Source: Chelativorans sp. AA-79
GTDB lineage: Bacteria > Pseudomonadota > Alphaproteobacteria > Rhizobiales > Rhizobiaceae
Assembly: GCF_029457495.1 (NCBI RefSeq)
Contig: NZ_CP120361.1
Coordinates: 310,001-374,000 of the forward strand
DNA: 64,000 nt
Reading direction: 5' to 3'
A model generated the notes under the pieces. It was not told where the DNA came from. It searched no databases and saw nothing but the letters and a program-made list of their open reading frames with translations. How positions within the stretch are numbered: the first letter of the stretch is position 1; each line of letters begins with the position of its first letter. A program made the position numbers and the translations under genes. This document shows, one piece after another, positions 26,364 through 36,919 of the stretch.

Positions 26364-27970
26364 GCCTTCCCCGGCCGGGCCGTGTCGCTGCCGGCATCCT
26401 TGCGCTGGCGGCGATCGGGGCTCTCATCGGGGGCGCCTTCGCGGGCCTTGCACTGGAGGCAGCCCGCTCCTGGCAGAGCGCCATCACGGCTTTCGATCCT
26501 TATCTCCTGCGTGTTGCCCGCTTCACGCTCCTGCAGGCGGGGCTTTCCACGCTGCTTTCGGTCGTGCCTGCTATCCTCGTCGCCCGCGCTCTCGCGCGCC
26601 ATCCCCGTTTTCCGGGTCGCGGGCTCATTCTCCAGCTTTTCGCCGTGCCGCTCGCCCTGCCTGGCATCGTCGCCGCCCTCGGCGTGCTCGCGCTCTATGG
26701 GCGCGCCGGCTTCCTGGCACCGCTTTTCACCGCGTTTACCGGCGAGACATGGCAGGGGATCTACGGGCTTTCGGGGATCCTCGTCGCTCATGTCTTCTTC
26801 AACCTGCCGCTGGCGGCGCGCCTGCTGCTTGCCTCGCTGGAAACCGTGCCGGCGGATCAGTGGAGGCTCGCCGCGCAGCTCGGCATGGGCGCGGGCGCCA
26901 CGTTCCGGCTTATCGAGTGGCCGGCACTGCGGGCCGCGGTTCCGGGCGTCGCGGCGCTCGTCTTCATGGTCTGCGTCGTCTCCTTCACCGTCGTGCTGAC
27001 GCTCGGCGGAGGGCCGCGCGCCACTACATTGGAGGTGGCGATCTACCAAGCGCTGCGCTTCGATTTCGATCCCGCCCGCGCCATCGCACTGACATTCGCG
27101 CAGGTAGTGCTCACCCTTGCGATCGTGCTCGTCCTTTCCCGTCTTGGCGCCTCGATGACGGGTGACGCCAACCTGCCGGTGGCGCCGCGCCGCACCGTAT
27201 TCGCGCGACCGGGCGAAGCGGGGCTTAACACCGCGATGATCCTGATGGCGCTGGTCTTTGTCGGCGGACCGATGGCCGCGACCGTGTTTGCCGGACTCGA
27301 AGCGGATCTATCGAGGCTGGCAGGCGAACCAGCCGTTCGAGGCGCGACGGCGACCAGTTTCGTCCTGGCTGCCTTTGCCGCAATTCTCTGCCTTCTCCTG
27401 TCTATCGGGCTGGTGGTCGCCCGCCGCGCGCTCGAGATCGCCCGGCGCGGCGGAAGGTCCGGTCTTCTCGAACGACTCACGGATACGGGCGCAAGCATGG
27501 TGCTGATCGTGCCGCCCATCGTGATCGGCGCCGGCTGGTTCATCCTTCTGCGCCGCCAGAGCGACGTACTCGCCTTCGCCCCCATCATGGTGGTCACCGT
27601 GAACGCGGTCATGGCCATGCCCTTCACCATGCGGGCGATCCGCCCGGCCTACGACGCGGCGAGTGCGCGGCACGAGAAGCTCTGCCTCGCCCTCGGTATC
27701 TCCGGCTGGAACCGGTTTCGCCTCGTCGACTGGCCGGCCCTCAAACGGCCGGCGGCGACCGGCTTCGCCTTCGCCATGGCGCTGTCGCTCGGTGATCTCG
27801 GCGTGATCGCGCTTTTCGGCAGCGACCAGGTGAAAACCTTGCCCTATCTGCTGCTCGAGCGCATGGGGAGCTACCGCACCGCCGATGCCGCGGGCCTGGC
27901 GCTGTTCCTCGGTGTCCTCTGCCTCGGCCTGATGTTCCTGGCCACCCACTGGGGAAAAGAGAGATCATGA
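26360..27970 (+). CDS. thiP: Thiamine ABC transporter permease
   Basis: 536 residues, a fused double permease with two sets of about six membrane segments. Each half carries an EAA-type loop: [19 protein letters not shown] in the first (about residue 190) and [21 protein letters not shown] in the second (about residue 450). This is the ThiP/FbpB architecture, in which one polypeptide forms the whole channel. The GTG at 26360 overlaps the thiB stop (GTGA); a TTG at 26327 would add 11 residues but lies inside thiB. It overlaps thiQ by 4 bp. Confidence 0.92.
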   Translation: MSLPRPGRVAAGILALAAIGALIGGAFAGLALEAARSWQSAITAFDPYLLRVARFTLLQAGLSTLLSVVPAILVARALARHPRFPGRGLILQLFAVPLALPGIVAALGVLALYGRAGFLAPLFTAFTGETWQGIYGLSGILVAHVFFNLPLAARLLLASLETVPADQWRLAAQLGMGAGATFRLIEWPALRAAVPGVAALVFMVCVVSFTVVLTLGGGPRATTLEVAIYQALRFDFDPARAIALTFAQVVLTLAIVLVLSRLGASMTGDANLPVAPRRTVFARPGEAGLNTAMILMALVFVGGPMAATVFAGLEADLSRLAGEPAVRGATATSFVLAAFAAILCLLLSIGLVVARRALEIARRGGRSGLLERLTDTGASMVLIVPPIVIGAGWFILLRRQSDVLAFAPIMVVTVNAVMAMPFTMRAIRPAYDAASARHEKLCLALGISGWNRFRLVDWPALKRPAATGFAFAMALSLGDLGVIALFGSDQVKTLPYLLLERMGSYRTADAAGLALFLGVLCLGLMFLATHWGKERS

Positions 27971-28710
27971 GCGTCGCAGCGGAAAAAGGTGCCGCCGTGA
28001 AGCTGGAGGCGCTCACCTTCTCTTATCCTGGCGGGACCTCCATGCGATTCAATCTTTCGGTCGCGCCGTCGGAGATCGTGGCGCTTATGGGGCCCAGCGG
28101 CTCGGGAAAATCGACGCTGCTCAACCTCGTCGCCGGTTTCGAGCAGCCGGATTCGGGCCGGTTGCTGATTGGCGGCGAGGACGTGACGCACCGTCCGCCT
28201 TTCGAGCGGCCTGTCTCGATGGTCTTCCAGGAGAACAACCTCTTCGGCCACCTCACGGTGGAACAGAATGTCGGGCTCGGCCGCTCTCCATCCCTGCGAC
28301 TCTCGGACGACGACCGGGCGGCCATCGGCGAAGCCCTCACGCGGACGGGGCTTGGCGGCAAGGAAAAACGGCTGCCGCAAGCGCTTTCCGGCGGCGAGCG
28401 CCAGCGTGTCGCGTTGGCGCGCGTCCTGGTGCGCCGGCGCCCGGTCCTGCTGCTCGACGAGCCCTTTGCCTCGCTCGGGCCCGCATTGCGCGACGAGATG
28501 CTTGAGCTCGTGGCGGAACTTCACCGCGACCAGGTCATGACGGTTCTCATGGCCACGCACGACCCGCATGATGCCGAACGCCTGTCGGAAACGATCGTGT
28601 TCGTCGAAAACGGCGTCATTGCCGGAACCGGCGCCACCGCGGACTTTCTGTCCGGGAAGGGACCGGCCGCTTTCGCGCGCTACCTTGGCGGGAGGCGGCG
28701 GGTGCGCTAA
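27967..28710 (+). CDS. thiQ: Thiamine ABC transporter ATPase
   Basis: 247 residues. Walker [10 protein letters not shown] (about residue 42), Q-loop [18 protein letters not shown] (the ENNLF form is typical of ThiQ), signature [15 protein letters not shown] (about 140), Walker B VLLLDEP, and the switch histidine in ATHDP. It energises ThiBP for thiamine uptake. ATGA overlap with thiP. No thiamine biosynthesis gene accompanies the operon. Confidence 0.93.
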   Translation: MSVAAEKGAAVKLEALTFSYPGGTSMRFNLSVAPSEIVALMGPSGSGKSTLLNLVAGFEQPDSGRLLIGGEDVTHRPPFERPVSMVFQENNLFGHLTVEQNVGLGRSPSLRLSDDDRAAIGEALTRTGLGGKEKRLPQALSGGERQRVALARVLVRRRPVLLLDEPFASLGPALRDEMLELVAELHRDQVMTVLMATHDPHDAERLSETIVFVENGVIAGTGATADFLSGKGPAAFARYLGGRRRVR

Positions 28711-28870
28711 CAACCCGGCCTATTGTTTGACCCGATTCGGTCATTATTTATCGCCAGAAGACCATGTGACCGAAACACCTCGCAACTGTGGCGCGCAGAT
28801 CATTGTCTTCAATCAAGGACTGTGGCTAGGGTCGCCGGCAAGTGAAACGGGACAGGGACCCGTCGAAAGG

Positions 28871-30376
28871 ATGCTCGCTCTGGTTCGACGCGATGCCTCA
28901 GGATTGAAAAACGCCGCCAGGACCCGCTGCCGCATGGCCCTGCTTGCGGGCGGGCTCGCCCTTTCGGGCTGCCAGTCGCTCGACATGTCGTCCGACGCGG
29001 ATTTCAAACCCTCGTCGAATCCGGTTACGGTGGACACCGTGATGCGCAGCGATTCGCTGGCCAATCTGGCGCGCCGGCAGCACCCGAAGATCCTGCAGAC
29101 CTATGGCGGAGAATATTCCGATCCCAAACTGGAACGCATGCTGGCGCGGGTCGTGGGCAGGCTGTCGCAGGATCCGGAAAACCCGTGGCAGACCTATCGC
29201 ATCACCATTCTTGATTCGCCTAATATCAACGCCTTCGCCCTTCCGGGCGGCTATCTTTACATCACGCGCGGCATCCTGGCGCTCGCCAATGATTCGGCGG
29301 AGATTGCCGCGGTCCTCTCGCACGAGATGGCGCATGTGACCGCCAATCACGGCATCGAGCGCCAGAAGCGGGAGGCGGAAGCGACCCTCGCCTCGCGCGT
29401 GGTGGACGAGGTGGTGAGTTCAGATAGCAACGCGCGCGCTGCGGTCGTGCGCGGAAAACTCCAGCTGGCACAGTTCTCGCGCAACCAGGAACTGGAGGCG
29501 GATGCCATCGGCATCGGGACGCTCGGTCGCGTGGGCTACGACCCTTATGCGGCCGCGCGCTTCCTCCAGTCCATGGACGCCTATCAGAAATTCCACAGCG
29601 TCAAGGGCGAGAACGATGTAAGCCTCGACTTTCTGGCGAGCCATCCCAATGCGCCCCGGCGCATCGAGCTGGCGCAGCGGCATGCCCGGCAATTTGGCCT
29701 GCCGGGCACCGGTGTGCGGGACCGCGACGCCTTCCTTGAAGGGATCGACGGGCTGCTCTTTGGCGACAAGCCAGACCAGGGCTATGTGCGCGGGCGCGAC
29801 TTCCTGCACCCGACGCTCGGCGTCGCCTTCTCTGTGCCCGAAGGCTTCGTCATCGACAATTCGGCCGGCGAGGTCGTGGCAGCGGGGCCTGGCGACCTCG
29901 CCTTCCGGTTCGACGGAGCAACGGTGCCCCGGTCCCTTTCGCTTACCGACTACCTGCAGGACGGATGGCTTGCGGGTCTGGATACCGGCTCGGTGCGGAC
30001 GAGTACCATCAACGGCTACGACGCGGCAAGCGCCCGCGCCTATGCCGGCGAATGGAAGTTCGACGTGACCGTGGTCCGCGTCGGGGATCAGGTATACCGG
30101 CTGCTGACGGGTGCACCGCGTAACAGCAATCAGCTCGAGCCGATTGCACGCGTCATCAGCGGCAGTTTCCGTGTGCTGAATCAAGCGGAGCGGGCAGCGT
30201 TGAAACCATTGCGTGTCCGCGCGCTCACGGTGCGCCCCGGCGACACGGTGGCGACCTTCGCCAACCAGATGGTGGGTGTCGATCGCAAGCTCGAGTTGTT
30301 CCGCCTGCTGAACGGCCTCGGCCCTGGCGCCACCCTTTCTGCCGGCGACAAGGTCAAGATCGTGACGGATCGCTGA
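28871..30376 (+). CDS. M48-family metalloprotease lipoprotein with C-terminal LysM domain
   Basis: 501 residues. The signal ends in the lipobox LALSGC (Cys34), so the protein should be lipid-anchored in the envelope. The M48 zinc motif HEMAH is at 151-155, with downstream ligand region NQELEADAIG near 206-214. The C-terminus LTVRPGDTVATFANQM...LFRLLNGL...GDKVKIV is a LysM-like fold that may bind peptidoglycan. This resembles the BepA/YfgC group of outer-membrane quality-control proteases. The start at 28871 places a normal n-region before the hydrophobic core; the weak AAAGG next to the ATG leaves a start at 28934 possible. It is monocistronic, 160 bp after thiQ. Confidence 0.86.
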   Translation: MLALVRRDASGLKNAARTRCRMALLAGGLALSGCQSLDMSSDADFKPSSNPVTVDTVMRSDSLANLARRQHPKILQTYGGEYSDPKLERMLARVVGRLSQDPENPWQTYRITILDSPNINAFALPGGYLYITRGILALANDSAEIAAVLSHEMAHVTANHGIERQKREAEATLASRVVDEVVSSDSNARAAVVRGKLQLAQFSRNQELEADAIGIGTLGRVGYDPYAAARFLQSMDAYQKFHSVKGENDVSLDFLASHPNAPRRIELAQRHARQFGLPGTGVRDRDAFLEGIDGLLFGDKPDQGYVRGRDFLHPTLGVAFSVPEGFVIDNSAGEVVAAGPGDLAFRFDGATVPRSLSLTDYLQDGWLAGLDTGSVRTSTINGYDAASARAYAGEWKFDVTVVRVGDQVYRLLTGAPRNSNQLEPIARVISGSFRVLNQAERAALKPLRVRALTVRPGDTVATFANQMVGVDRKLELFRLLNGLGPGATLSAGDKVKIVTDR

Positions 30377-30501
30377 AGCGGACGGGAATGGCAAGCAAGG
30401 ACAAAGGGTTGGCGGATGAGGAAAATTCCGGAGGGCGGATTTTATCCCCGTTGCGGCAACCGACCCTTTGCCGTGCGGTCGAGGCGCTGCAGCTTGTCCG
30501 A

Positions 30502-31896
30502 TCAGTTCGCTTCCGCAGGCTCCGCGCGGCTTTTCACCATCGGCAGGAGCACGAGTCCCAGCAGGAAGAGCGCCAGAATGGGTGAAACACCCAGCCGCTG
30601 CGCATCTTCGGGCGAGAACGAGAACGCGGCGCCGGAGAACCAGCCGGTCGCGGCGGCAACGGCCAGCGGGCCGATAAAGGTGGTGGCCTTGCCGGAAAGC
30701 GCATAGAGGCCGAAGGCCTCCGCGACCTGCATCCGCGGCGCCTGGTCGACAAGCAGCGTGCGCGAGGCGGCCTGGATCGACCCGCCGGCGGCCCCGATGA
30801 GCGCGCCGGCCATGAAGAAGAGGGTGTCCGGCATGGATGAGCCGGCGACGACGGGCAGAAAGAAAACCTCGGTACGGGTGGTCGAGATCACCATGAGGCA
30901 GCACAGGCAGAGAACGAGGATCGAGACGTTGACCACGGCCTTGGGCCCGAAGGCCTGGTCAAGGCGGCCGCCGAGCCAGGCGCCAAGCGCGCCGGTGACA
31001 TTGGCCAGGATGCCGAAGCTGCCGATCTCGATGATCGTCCAGCCGAGCACGCCGGCGGCATAGATGCCACCGAAGGCATAGAGCGCGTTGAGCGCATCCC
31101 GATAGAACATCGACGATACCAGGAAGCTGAAATAGCTGCGTTGCGAGGGCAGGCGGCGGAGCGTGGCACCTAGCTGATGCAGTCCGTGCCGCACGGCGTT
31201 GGCGACGCGGCGACGCGGCTGGTCCGGCGTGAAGAGGAACATCGGCAGCACGAAAAGCACGTACCAGAGCGCGGTGAGCGGACCGGCCGCGCGGTCGCCC
31301 TCGCGGACAGTGGAATCGAGCCCCAGGATGGGATCGAGGCCGACAAGCGTTTTCCCCGTCTCCGGTGAAGCGGCCATGAAGCCCAACACCAGCACCAGCG
31401 AGACGAGCCCGCCGACATAGCCGAGCCCCCAGGCGGAGCCGGACAGGCGGCCGAGTTCCGAGCGCGGCACGAGATCCGGCATCATGGCATTGTTGAAGAC
31501 GGCGGCGAACTCCATGCCGAAGACGGCGAGCGCGACGGCTATGAGCACGGGCGCGAGGTTCTCCATGCCGGGCGTGACGAACCAGAGGGCCGAGCAGGCC
31601 AGAACGCCGATCACGGAGAAGGCGAAGATCCAGGGCTTTCGCGGGCCCGAAGCATCGGCGATGGCGCCGAGCACCGGCGAGGAAAGGGCGATCATCAGGC
31701 CGCCTATGCCGGTGGCGAGCCCCCAGAGCTCCTGCCCGCGCGCCGGGTCGGGTGCCACCGCGGCGGCGAAGTAGGGTGCGAAGACGAAGGTGATGACAAG
31801 CGTGTGGAAGGGCTGCTGCGCCCAATCAAAAAGCATCCAGCCCCAGATGCCGGGGCGCCCGCCGGCCGCCCGCCCGCTCTCCGGTGCTGTCTCCAT
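30502..31896 (-). CDS. MFS transporter, UMF1 (Atg22-like) family
   Basis: 464 residues with about 12 hydrophobic segments. The N-terminal GWMLFDWAQQPFHTLVITFVFAPYFA is characteristic of the UMF1 family, as are SPVLGAIADASGPRKPW, GYVGGL and GSIQAASRTLLVDQAP near the C-terminus. Some relatives export amino acids, but the substrate here is not evident. The ATG at 31896 is preferred; a TTG at 31908 would overlap the glutamate dehydrogenase stop. It immediately follows that gene on the same strand (8-bp gap), so the two are likely co-transcribed. Confidence 0.85.
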   Translation of the reverse strand: METAPESGRAAGGRPGIWGWMLFDWAQQPFHTLVITFVFAPYFAAAVAPDPARGQELWGLATGIGGLMIALSSPVLGAIADASGPRKPWIFAFSVIGVLACSALWFVTPGMENLAPVLIAVALAVFGMEFAAVFNNAMMPDLVPRSELGRLSGSAWGLGYVGGLVSLVLVLGFMAASPETGKTLVGLDPILGLDSTVREGDRAAGPLTALWYVLFVLPMFLFTPDQPRRRVANAVRHGLHQLGATLRRLPSQRSYFSFLVSSMFYRDALNALYAFGGIYAAGVLGWTIIEIGSFGILANVTGALGAWLGGRLDQAFGPKAVVNVSILVLCLCCLMVISTTRTEVFFLPVVAGSSMPDTLFFMAGALIGAAGGSIQAASRTLLVDQAPRMQVAEAFGLYALSGKATTFIGPLAVAAATGWFSGAAFSFSPEDAQRLGVSPILALFLLGLVLLPMVKSRAEPAEAN

Positions 31897-31904
31897 GGTT
31901 GGCG

Positions 31905-34900
31905 TCAAGCGCTCAGGTCAGCTATCAGGCCGGCCGCGACGGACAGGCGGGAGACGGTGAGATCGCCGCTTTCGGTGAGCGACTGGAGCCGATCACGCAC
32001 GCGCGCCACGCGCTCGCCGCCCGCCTCCACCCAGCGCGCGGCGGGGTCGTCCGTGTCGCGATAGGCCGACAGCGCCGCAACCGTGATCCCCCGGCGGGCG
32101 ATATCGATCGTATCCATTGCGCGCGCCAGCGCCAGCCCGTCATAATAGTCGGTCGGCGCGAGCGCGCCGGCAGCCGATTCGATGCGGCTCAGGCGGAAGG
32201 CTTCGCTGATGGCGAAAAAGGCGCTGGCGGCCTTGGACAGATCGGTCTTCGCCGTATCGGCGGCCAGCACGATATCCGGCACCAGTGCCGAGGCGTCGAG
32301 GGAACCGAGCCGCCCCGCAAGAGGGGCGGGCACGCCCGCTGCCTCGTACTGCGCCGCCATGGCGGAGATCCCCTCGGCGAGGAAGTGGGGCAGCAGGGAC
32401 TTCAGCGCCGGCTCGAGCTTCGCCCGCGCCTCGATCAGGTGGCGGATCCGCTCGCCCGTCGGGCCCGCACCGGCACCATTCTTGAGCTGCCAGGCGGTCG
32501 CAGAGAGAATGAGGCGGCAGACCCGCTCATAGAGCGCGAGCTGCACCTGGCCGTCGATCCTGTTGTCCAGGGCGTCGATGGCCGAGAAGATCGAGCGCAG
32601 GTCGAAGCCGTCGCGCACGACCGCATAGGCCTCGACGATCTCGTGCGCCGGGCGGCCGGTCATGTCCTGCAGGCGCGTGACGAAAGTGGGTCCGCCGCGG
32701 TCTATGATGTCGTTGGCGAGCTCGGTGGCGATGATCTCGCGGCGCAGCCGGTGGCCGCGGATCTCGCCGGCATATTTGCTGCGCATCCGCGTGGGGAAAT
32801 AGGCGAAGAGATCGGCCTCGAAATGCGGCTCGTCGGGGAGCGGGCTCGCCACCAGCTCGTCGAAGAGCACGATCTTGGCATAGGCGAGCAGCACGCCGAT
32901 CTCAGCCCGGGTGAGGGCCTCGCCGCGGCTCTGGCGCTCGGCCAGCGCCTCGGGGCCGGGGAGGAACTCGACCGCGCGGTCGAGATGGCCCTGGGCCTCG
33001 AACAGGCTCATCATGCGCGCCTGATGGGGCAGCTCGGAAAGCCCGCGGCGCTCCACCAGCGAGATGGCGAGCGTCTGCATGTAATTATTGGCAAGCACCA
33101 GATCCGCCACCTCGCCGGTCATGGCCGCGAGCAGCTTGTTGCGCTCGGGACGCGCGAGGGAGCCGTTCCGCATGGCGGCGGCGAGCGCGATCTTGATGTT
33201 GACCTCGAGGTCGGAGGAGTTGACGCCACCGGAATTGTCGATGGCATCGGAATTGGAGCGGCCGCCCTTGAGGTTGAACTCGACGCGCGCGCGCTGCGTC
33301 ATGCCGAGATTGGCACCCTCGCCGACGACCTTGGCGCCCACCTCCTTCGCGGTGACGCGGATCGTGTCATTGGCGCGGTCGCCCACCTCCTGATTGGATT
33401 CGCCGGTAGCGCGCACATAGGTGCCGATGCCGCCGAACCAAAGGAGGTCGACGGGCGCCTCGAGGATGGCGCGCATGATCTCGGCGGGCGATCCGACGGC
33501 GCTCGCCAAGCCGAGGGCCCGGGCCGCCTCGGGGCTGAGCGTGATCTGCTTCTGCGTGCGCGAGACGATCATGCCGCCCTTCGACAGCTTCGATTTGTCA
33601 TAATCCTGCCAGCTCGAGCGGGGCAGGTCGAAGAGGCGCGTGCGCTCGGCAAAGGAGATGGCCGAATCCGGGTCGGGATCAATGAAGATGTCGCGGTGAT
33701 CGAAGGCAGCGATGAGCTTCGTGCAGGGCGAGAGCAGCATGCCGTTGCCGAAGACGTCGCCGGACATGTCGCCCACGCCCACCACGGTGAAGGGCTCCGT
33801 CTGGATATCCCGGTTCATCTCGCGGAAATGCCGCTTCACCGCTTCCCAGGCGCCGCGCGCGGTGATGCCCATCTTCTTGTGGTCGTAGCCGGCCGAGCCG
33901 CCGGAGGCGAAGGCGTCGTCCAGCCAGAAATCGTGGACCTGGCTGATTTCGTTGGCCGTGTCGGAGAAGGTGGCGGTGCCCTTGTCGGCGGCGACGACGA
34001 AATAGGGGTCGTTCCCGTCGTGGCGGACGACGTTCCCGGGCGGTACGACCGTGTCGCCGTCGAGATTGTCGGTGACGGAGAGCAGGGTGGAGACGAAGTT
34101 GATATAGGCTTGACGACCCGCCTCGAAGACCTGCTGGCGATCGCCGCCCGCTGGAAGGCGGCGCGGATAGAAGCCGCCCTTGGCGCCGACGGGCACGATG
34201 ACGCTGTTCTTGACCTGCTGCGCTTTGACGAGGCCCAGAACCTCGGTGCGATAGTCCTGCGCCCGGTCCGACCAGCGAAGGCCGCCGCGCGCCACCGGCC
34301 CGAAGCGCAGATGCACGCCCTCCACCTCCGGGCCGTAGACGAAGACCTCACGCCAGGGGCGCGGCTGCGGCAGCCCCTCGACCGACCGCGAATCGAGCTT
34401 GATGGCGAGCGAGCGCCGGCCGCTCTCGGTGAAGAAATTCGTACGCAGTGTCGACTGGACGAGGTTCAGGAAGCGCCGGATGATCGTGTCGTCATCGAGA
34501 CTGGGCACGGTTTCGAGCGCGGCCAGAATCTCCTCCTCTATCTCCTTCGCCCTGGCTTGGGCCTTTTCGCCGGGCGCGCGCTGCGGATCGAAGCGCGCGA
34601 GGAAGAGGGCGAAGAGCCGCTCCGCGATCGCGGGGTAGCGGTTCAGCGTGTCGGCGATGAAGCCCTGACTCTGGGGAACGCCGGTCTGGTGCAGGTAGCG
34701 GCTGTAGGCCCGCAGTACGGCGATCTGCGAGGCCCGCATTCGCGCCCGCTGCGCAAGCGCGTTCAGGCGGTCATTGTCATGCTCTCCTCGCCAGACGGTG
34801 AGGAAGATCTCGTCGAACAGCGTGCCGTCGTCGGAAAGGTCTATGGGCTCGCCGAAGGCGTTCTCGATCTCCATGTCGTGCAGGAAGACCTGTCCCTCGC

Positions 34901-36665
34901 CCGGTTCACCGACCTCGAAGGTGCGCTCGCTGATGACGCGGAAACCCATATTCTCGAGCAGCGGCACGCGGCGGCTCAAGGCGACGGGCGCGCCGAAATG
35001 ATAGATCTTCAACGCTGCCTGGCGTTTGCCCTGCTCGGGATGGCGGTGGAAATCGATGGCGATCGGGTTCTCCGGAGAAAGGTCTGCGATGCACCGGGCA
35101 TCGACGAGCGCCGTCCGGGGCTCGAAACTGTTGCGGTAATCCTCGGAAAAACGCGCGGCCACGGCGGCTATTTTGTCGTCGACCCCCTCGTCCTCCGCGG
35201 CTTCGCGCAGGGCATCGTCCCAGGTACGTACGATCGCTCGTACGGCCGATTCCAGTTCCTCGGTCGGAATGCGCGGCGTCTTGCCGCCGGAGCGGCCGAT
35301 GATGAAGTGCACGCGCGCGAGCGAGCCTTCCGGGAAGGCCGGATAGTAGGCAGAGAGACGCCCTTCGAAAACGGTCTTCAGATAATGGCCGATCCGCCCC
35401 CGGACTTCCGAATCGTAGCGATCGCGCGGCACGAAAACCAGAACGGAAACGAAACGATCGAACTGGTCTATGCGGTAGAGCACGCGCACACGCGGGCGTT
35501 CGCCGAGGGCCAGGATCGCCTCCGCGTGCTTGCGCAGGCGCGGAACGCCGATCTGGAAGAGCTCGTCGCGCGGGAAGGATTCGAGCACGTTGATGAGTGC
35601 CTTGCCCGAATGATCGGTCGGCGCGAAACCGGAACGGGAGATGACGGTCTGCGCCTTGGAGCGCAGATGGGGGATCTTCAGGACGGAGCTCGTATAGGCC
35701 GTCGAGGCGAAAAGACCGACGATGCGCAGCTCGCCCGAGAGCTTTCCCTGATCATCGAAGGTCTTCACGCCGATATAGTCGAGATAGGTGCGGCGGTGGA
35801 CGACGGATTTTGCATTCGCCTTTGTGACGATCAGCGGCTCCGGCCCGTGCAGGAAGGCGCGGATCTCCGGCGTGGTGGTGACGGCATCGTCGCCGCGCCT
35901 GAGAACGCGCACATCGGGATCGGCGAGGATGCCGAGCCCCTTCTTGTCGGAGCGCTCCAGCGTGCCGCTTTCCGCGCCGCCGGAGTAATTGAACTCGCGC
36001 ATGCCGAGAAAGATGAAATTGTCATCGCGCAGCCATTCGAGGAAGGCGATGGTCTCATGGACCTCGCCGGCCTCCAGCGGCACCGGCGCATAACGAAGCC
36101 GCGTGATCTCCTGGTCGAGGCGGGCGAGCATCGGTTTCCAGTCGGCCACGGCGGCGCGCACCTGAGCCAGGATGCGGGAGAGCCTTCGCTCGAGCCCGGC
36201 GCACTCCTCCGCCGACATGCGCGGGAGGTGCACATGGATGAGGCTCACCTTATCGGCGTCGCGAGCCGACTTGTGGGCCGCCTCGCCGAGGACTTCGGTG
36301 ACGCCCTCCTTCCCGTGCCGGACGAGGAGCACGGGATGCACCACTAGGGTCGGCTCCGGCGCCGACTCGGTGATCTCGCCCATGATCGAATCGAACAGGA
36401 AGGGCATGTTGTCGTTGACCACCGTGACGGTGGTGACGGCGCGCCCGTCACGCTCGATCCCAGAACTGGGCTCGACGGCGACCACGCTTTCGCCCGGCCG
36501 ATGCTTTTTCAGCGCACGCAGCGCCAGGTCGGCCGCGCGGTCGAGGGCAGGCGCCTCGTAGCAAGCGATGTCCTCCTCCGGTGCGCGGGCGGTCAGAATT
36601 TCCCGCAACTGCTCCGCCGCACCCCCATGCCGGTCGGGCTTTGCCGCGTTTGCCTGGACGCTCAT
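31905..36665 (-). CDS. gdhB: NAD-specific glutamate dehydrogenase, large (GDH-180) type
   Basis: 1,586 residues, the length of the ~180-kDa bacterial NAD-GDH class. A long N-terminal regulatory region with ACT-like segments (DNMPFLFDSIMGEI, about residue 90) precedes the catalytic core with GPVARGGLRWSDRAQDYRTE (about 800) and KGGFYPRR. A mainly helical C-terminal region follows. Reaction: glutamate + NAD + water gives 2-oxoglutarate + NADH + ammonium, in the catabolic direction. The ATG at 36665 is preceded by AGGAGGG. It feeds amino-acid carbon into the TCA cycle and sits before the UMF1 transporter. A 1,487-codon antisense open frame over it is a composition artefact. Confidence 0.95.
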   Translation of the reverse strand: MSVQANAAKPDRHGGAAEQLREILTARAPEEDIACYEAPALDRAADLALRALKKHRPGESVVAVEPSSGIERDGRAVTTVTVVNDNMPFLFDSIMGEITESAPEPTLVVHPVLLVRHGKEGVTEVLGEAAHKSARDADKVSLIHVHLPRMSAEECAGLERRLSRILAQVRAAVADWKPMLARLDQEITRLRYAPVPLEAGEVHETIAFLEWLRDDNFIFLGMREFNYSGGAESGTLERSDKKGLGILADPDVRVLRRGDDAVTTTPEIRAFLHGPEPLIVTKANAKSVVHRRTYLDYIGVKTFDDQGKLSGELRIVGLFASTAYTSSVLKIPHLRSKAQTVISRSGFAPTDHSGKALINVLESFPRDELFQIGVPRLRKHAEAILALGERPRVRVLYRIDQFDRFVSVLVFVPRDRYDSEVRGRIGHYLKTVFEGRLSAYYPAFPEGSLARVHFIIGRSGGKTPRIPTEELESAVRAIVRTWDDALREAAEDEGVDDKIAAVAARFSEDYRNSFEPRTALVDARCIADLSPENPIAIDFHRHPEQGKRQAALKIYHFGAPVALSRRVPLLENMGFRVISERTFEVGEPGEGQVFLHDMEIENAFGEPIDLSDDGTLFDEIFLTVWRGEHDNDRLNALAQRARMRASQIAVLRAYSRYLHQTGVPQSQGFIADTLNRYPAIAERLFALFLARFDPQRAPGEKAQARAKEIEEEILAALETVPSLDDDTIIRRFLNLVQSTLRTNFFTESGRRSLAIKLDSRSVEGLPQPRPWREVFVYGPEVEGVHLRFGPVARGGLRWSDRAQDYRTEVLGLVKAQQVKNSVIVPVGAKGGFYPRRLPAGGDRQQVFEAGRQAYINFVSTLLSVTDNLDGDTVVPPGNVVRHDGNDPYFVVAADKGTATFSDTANEISQVHDFWLDDAFASGGSAGYDHKKMGITARGAWEAVKRHFREMNRDIQTEPFTVVGVGDMSGDVFGNGMLLSPCTKLIAAFDHRDIFIDPDPDSAISFAERTRLFDLPRSSWQDYDKSKLSKGGMIVSRTQKQITLSPEAARALGLASAVGSPAEIMRAILEAPVDLLWFGGIGTYVRATGESNQEVGDRANDTIRVTAKEVGAKVVGEGANLGMTQRARVEFNLKGGRSNSDAIDNSGGVNSSDLEVNIKIALAAAMRNGSLARPERNKLLAAMTGEVADLVLANNYMQTLAISLVERRGLSELPHQARMMSLFEAQGHLDRAVEFLPGPEALAERQSRGEALTRAEIGVLLAYAKIVLFDELVASPLPDEPHFEADLFAYFPTRMRSKYAGEIRGHRLRREIIATELANDIIDRGGPTFVTRLQDMTGRPAHEIVEAYAVVRDGFDLRSIFSAIDALDNRIDGQVQLALYERVCRLILSATAWQLKNGAGAGPTGERIRHLIEARAKLEPALKSLLPHFLAEGISAMAAQYEAAGVPAPLAGRLGSLDASALVPDIVLAADTAKTDLSKAASAFFAISEAFRLSRIESAAGALAPTDYYDGLALARAMDTIDIARRGITVAALSAYRDTDDPAARWVEAGGERVARVRDRLQSLTESGDLTVSRLSVAAGLIADLSA

Positions 36666-36919
36666 CGGGAAACCCTCCTGAAATCCGCTATACCTACGCA
36701 TATGCTGGCCATCCCGTCGAGCCGACTCGCTGGGACGACTGGCGCAATGATCTGCTCTTCCCTCAAAATGGTGTAGCAATGATGACGGGCCGCGTCACCG
36801 TTGTGAAATATCGTAGCGCCTAGCGGCCTTGTCCGCGCGACTTTTCCTGCTAATAGTTCGCCGCACAGGGGCCGGCCCCGCGTAACGCAGCGGCTGCGCG
36901 AAACCATTCGGAAAAGACG

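Noticed and set aside
30402..30470. Inverted repeat CAAAGGGT ... ACCCTTTG with a 53-bp spacer after the M48 protease gene
   Set aside because: The arms are only 8 bp and the spacer is long, with no T tract; chance is a sufficient explanation.
31884..36347. A 1,487-codon open frame on the plus strand, antisense to NAD-glutamate dehydrogenase
   Set aside because: Its codons are the exact in-phase complement of the gdhB codons (antisense position 1 is sense position 3). Antisense stops all begin with T, which would need A at the GC-rich third position of gdhB codons, so stops are rare. The translation shows no family features and no ribosome site.
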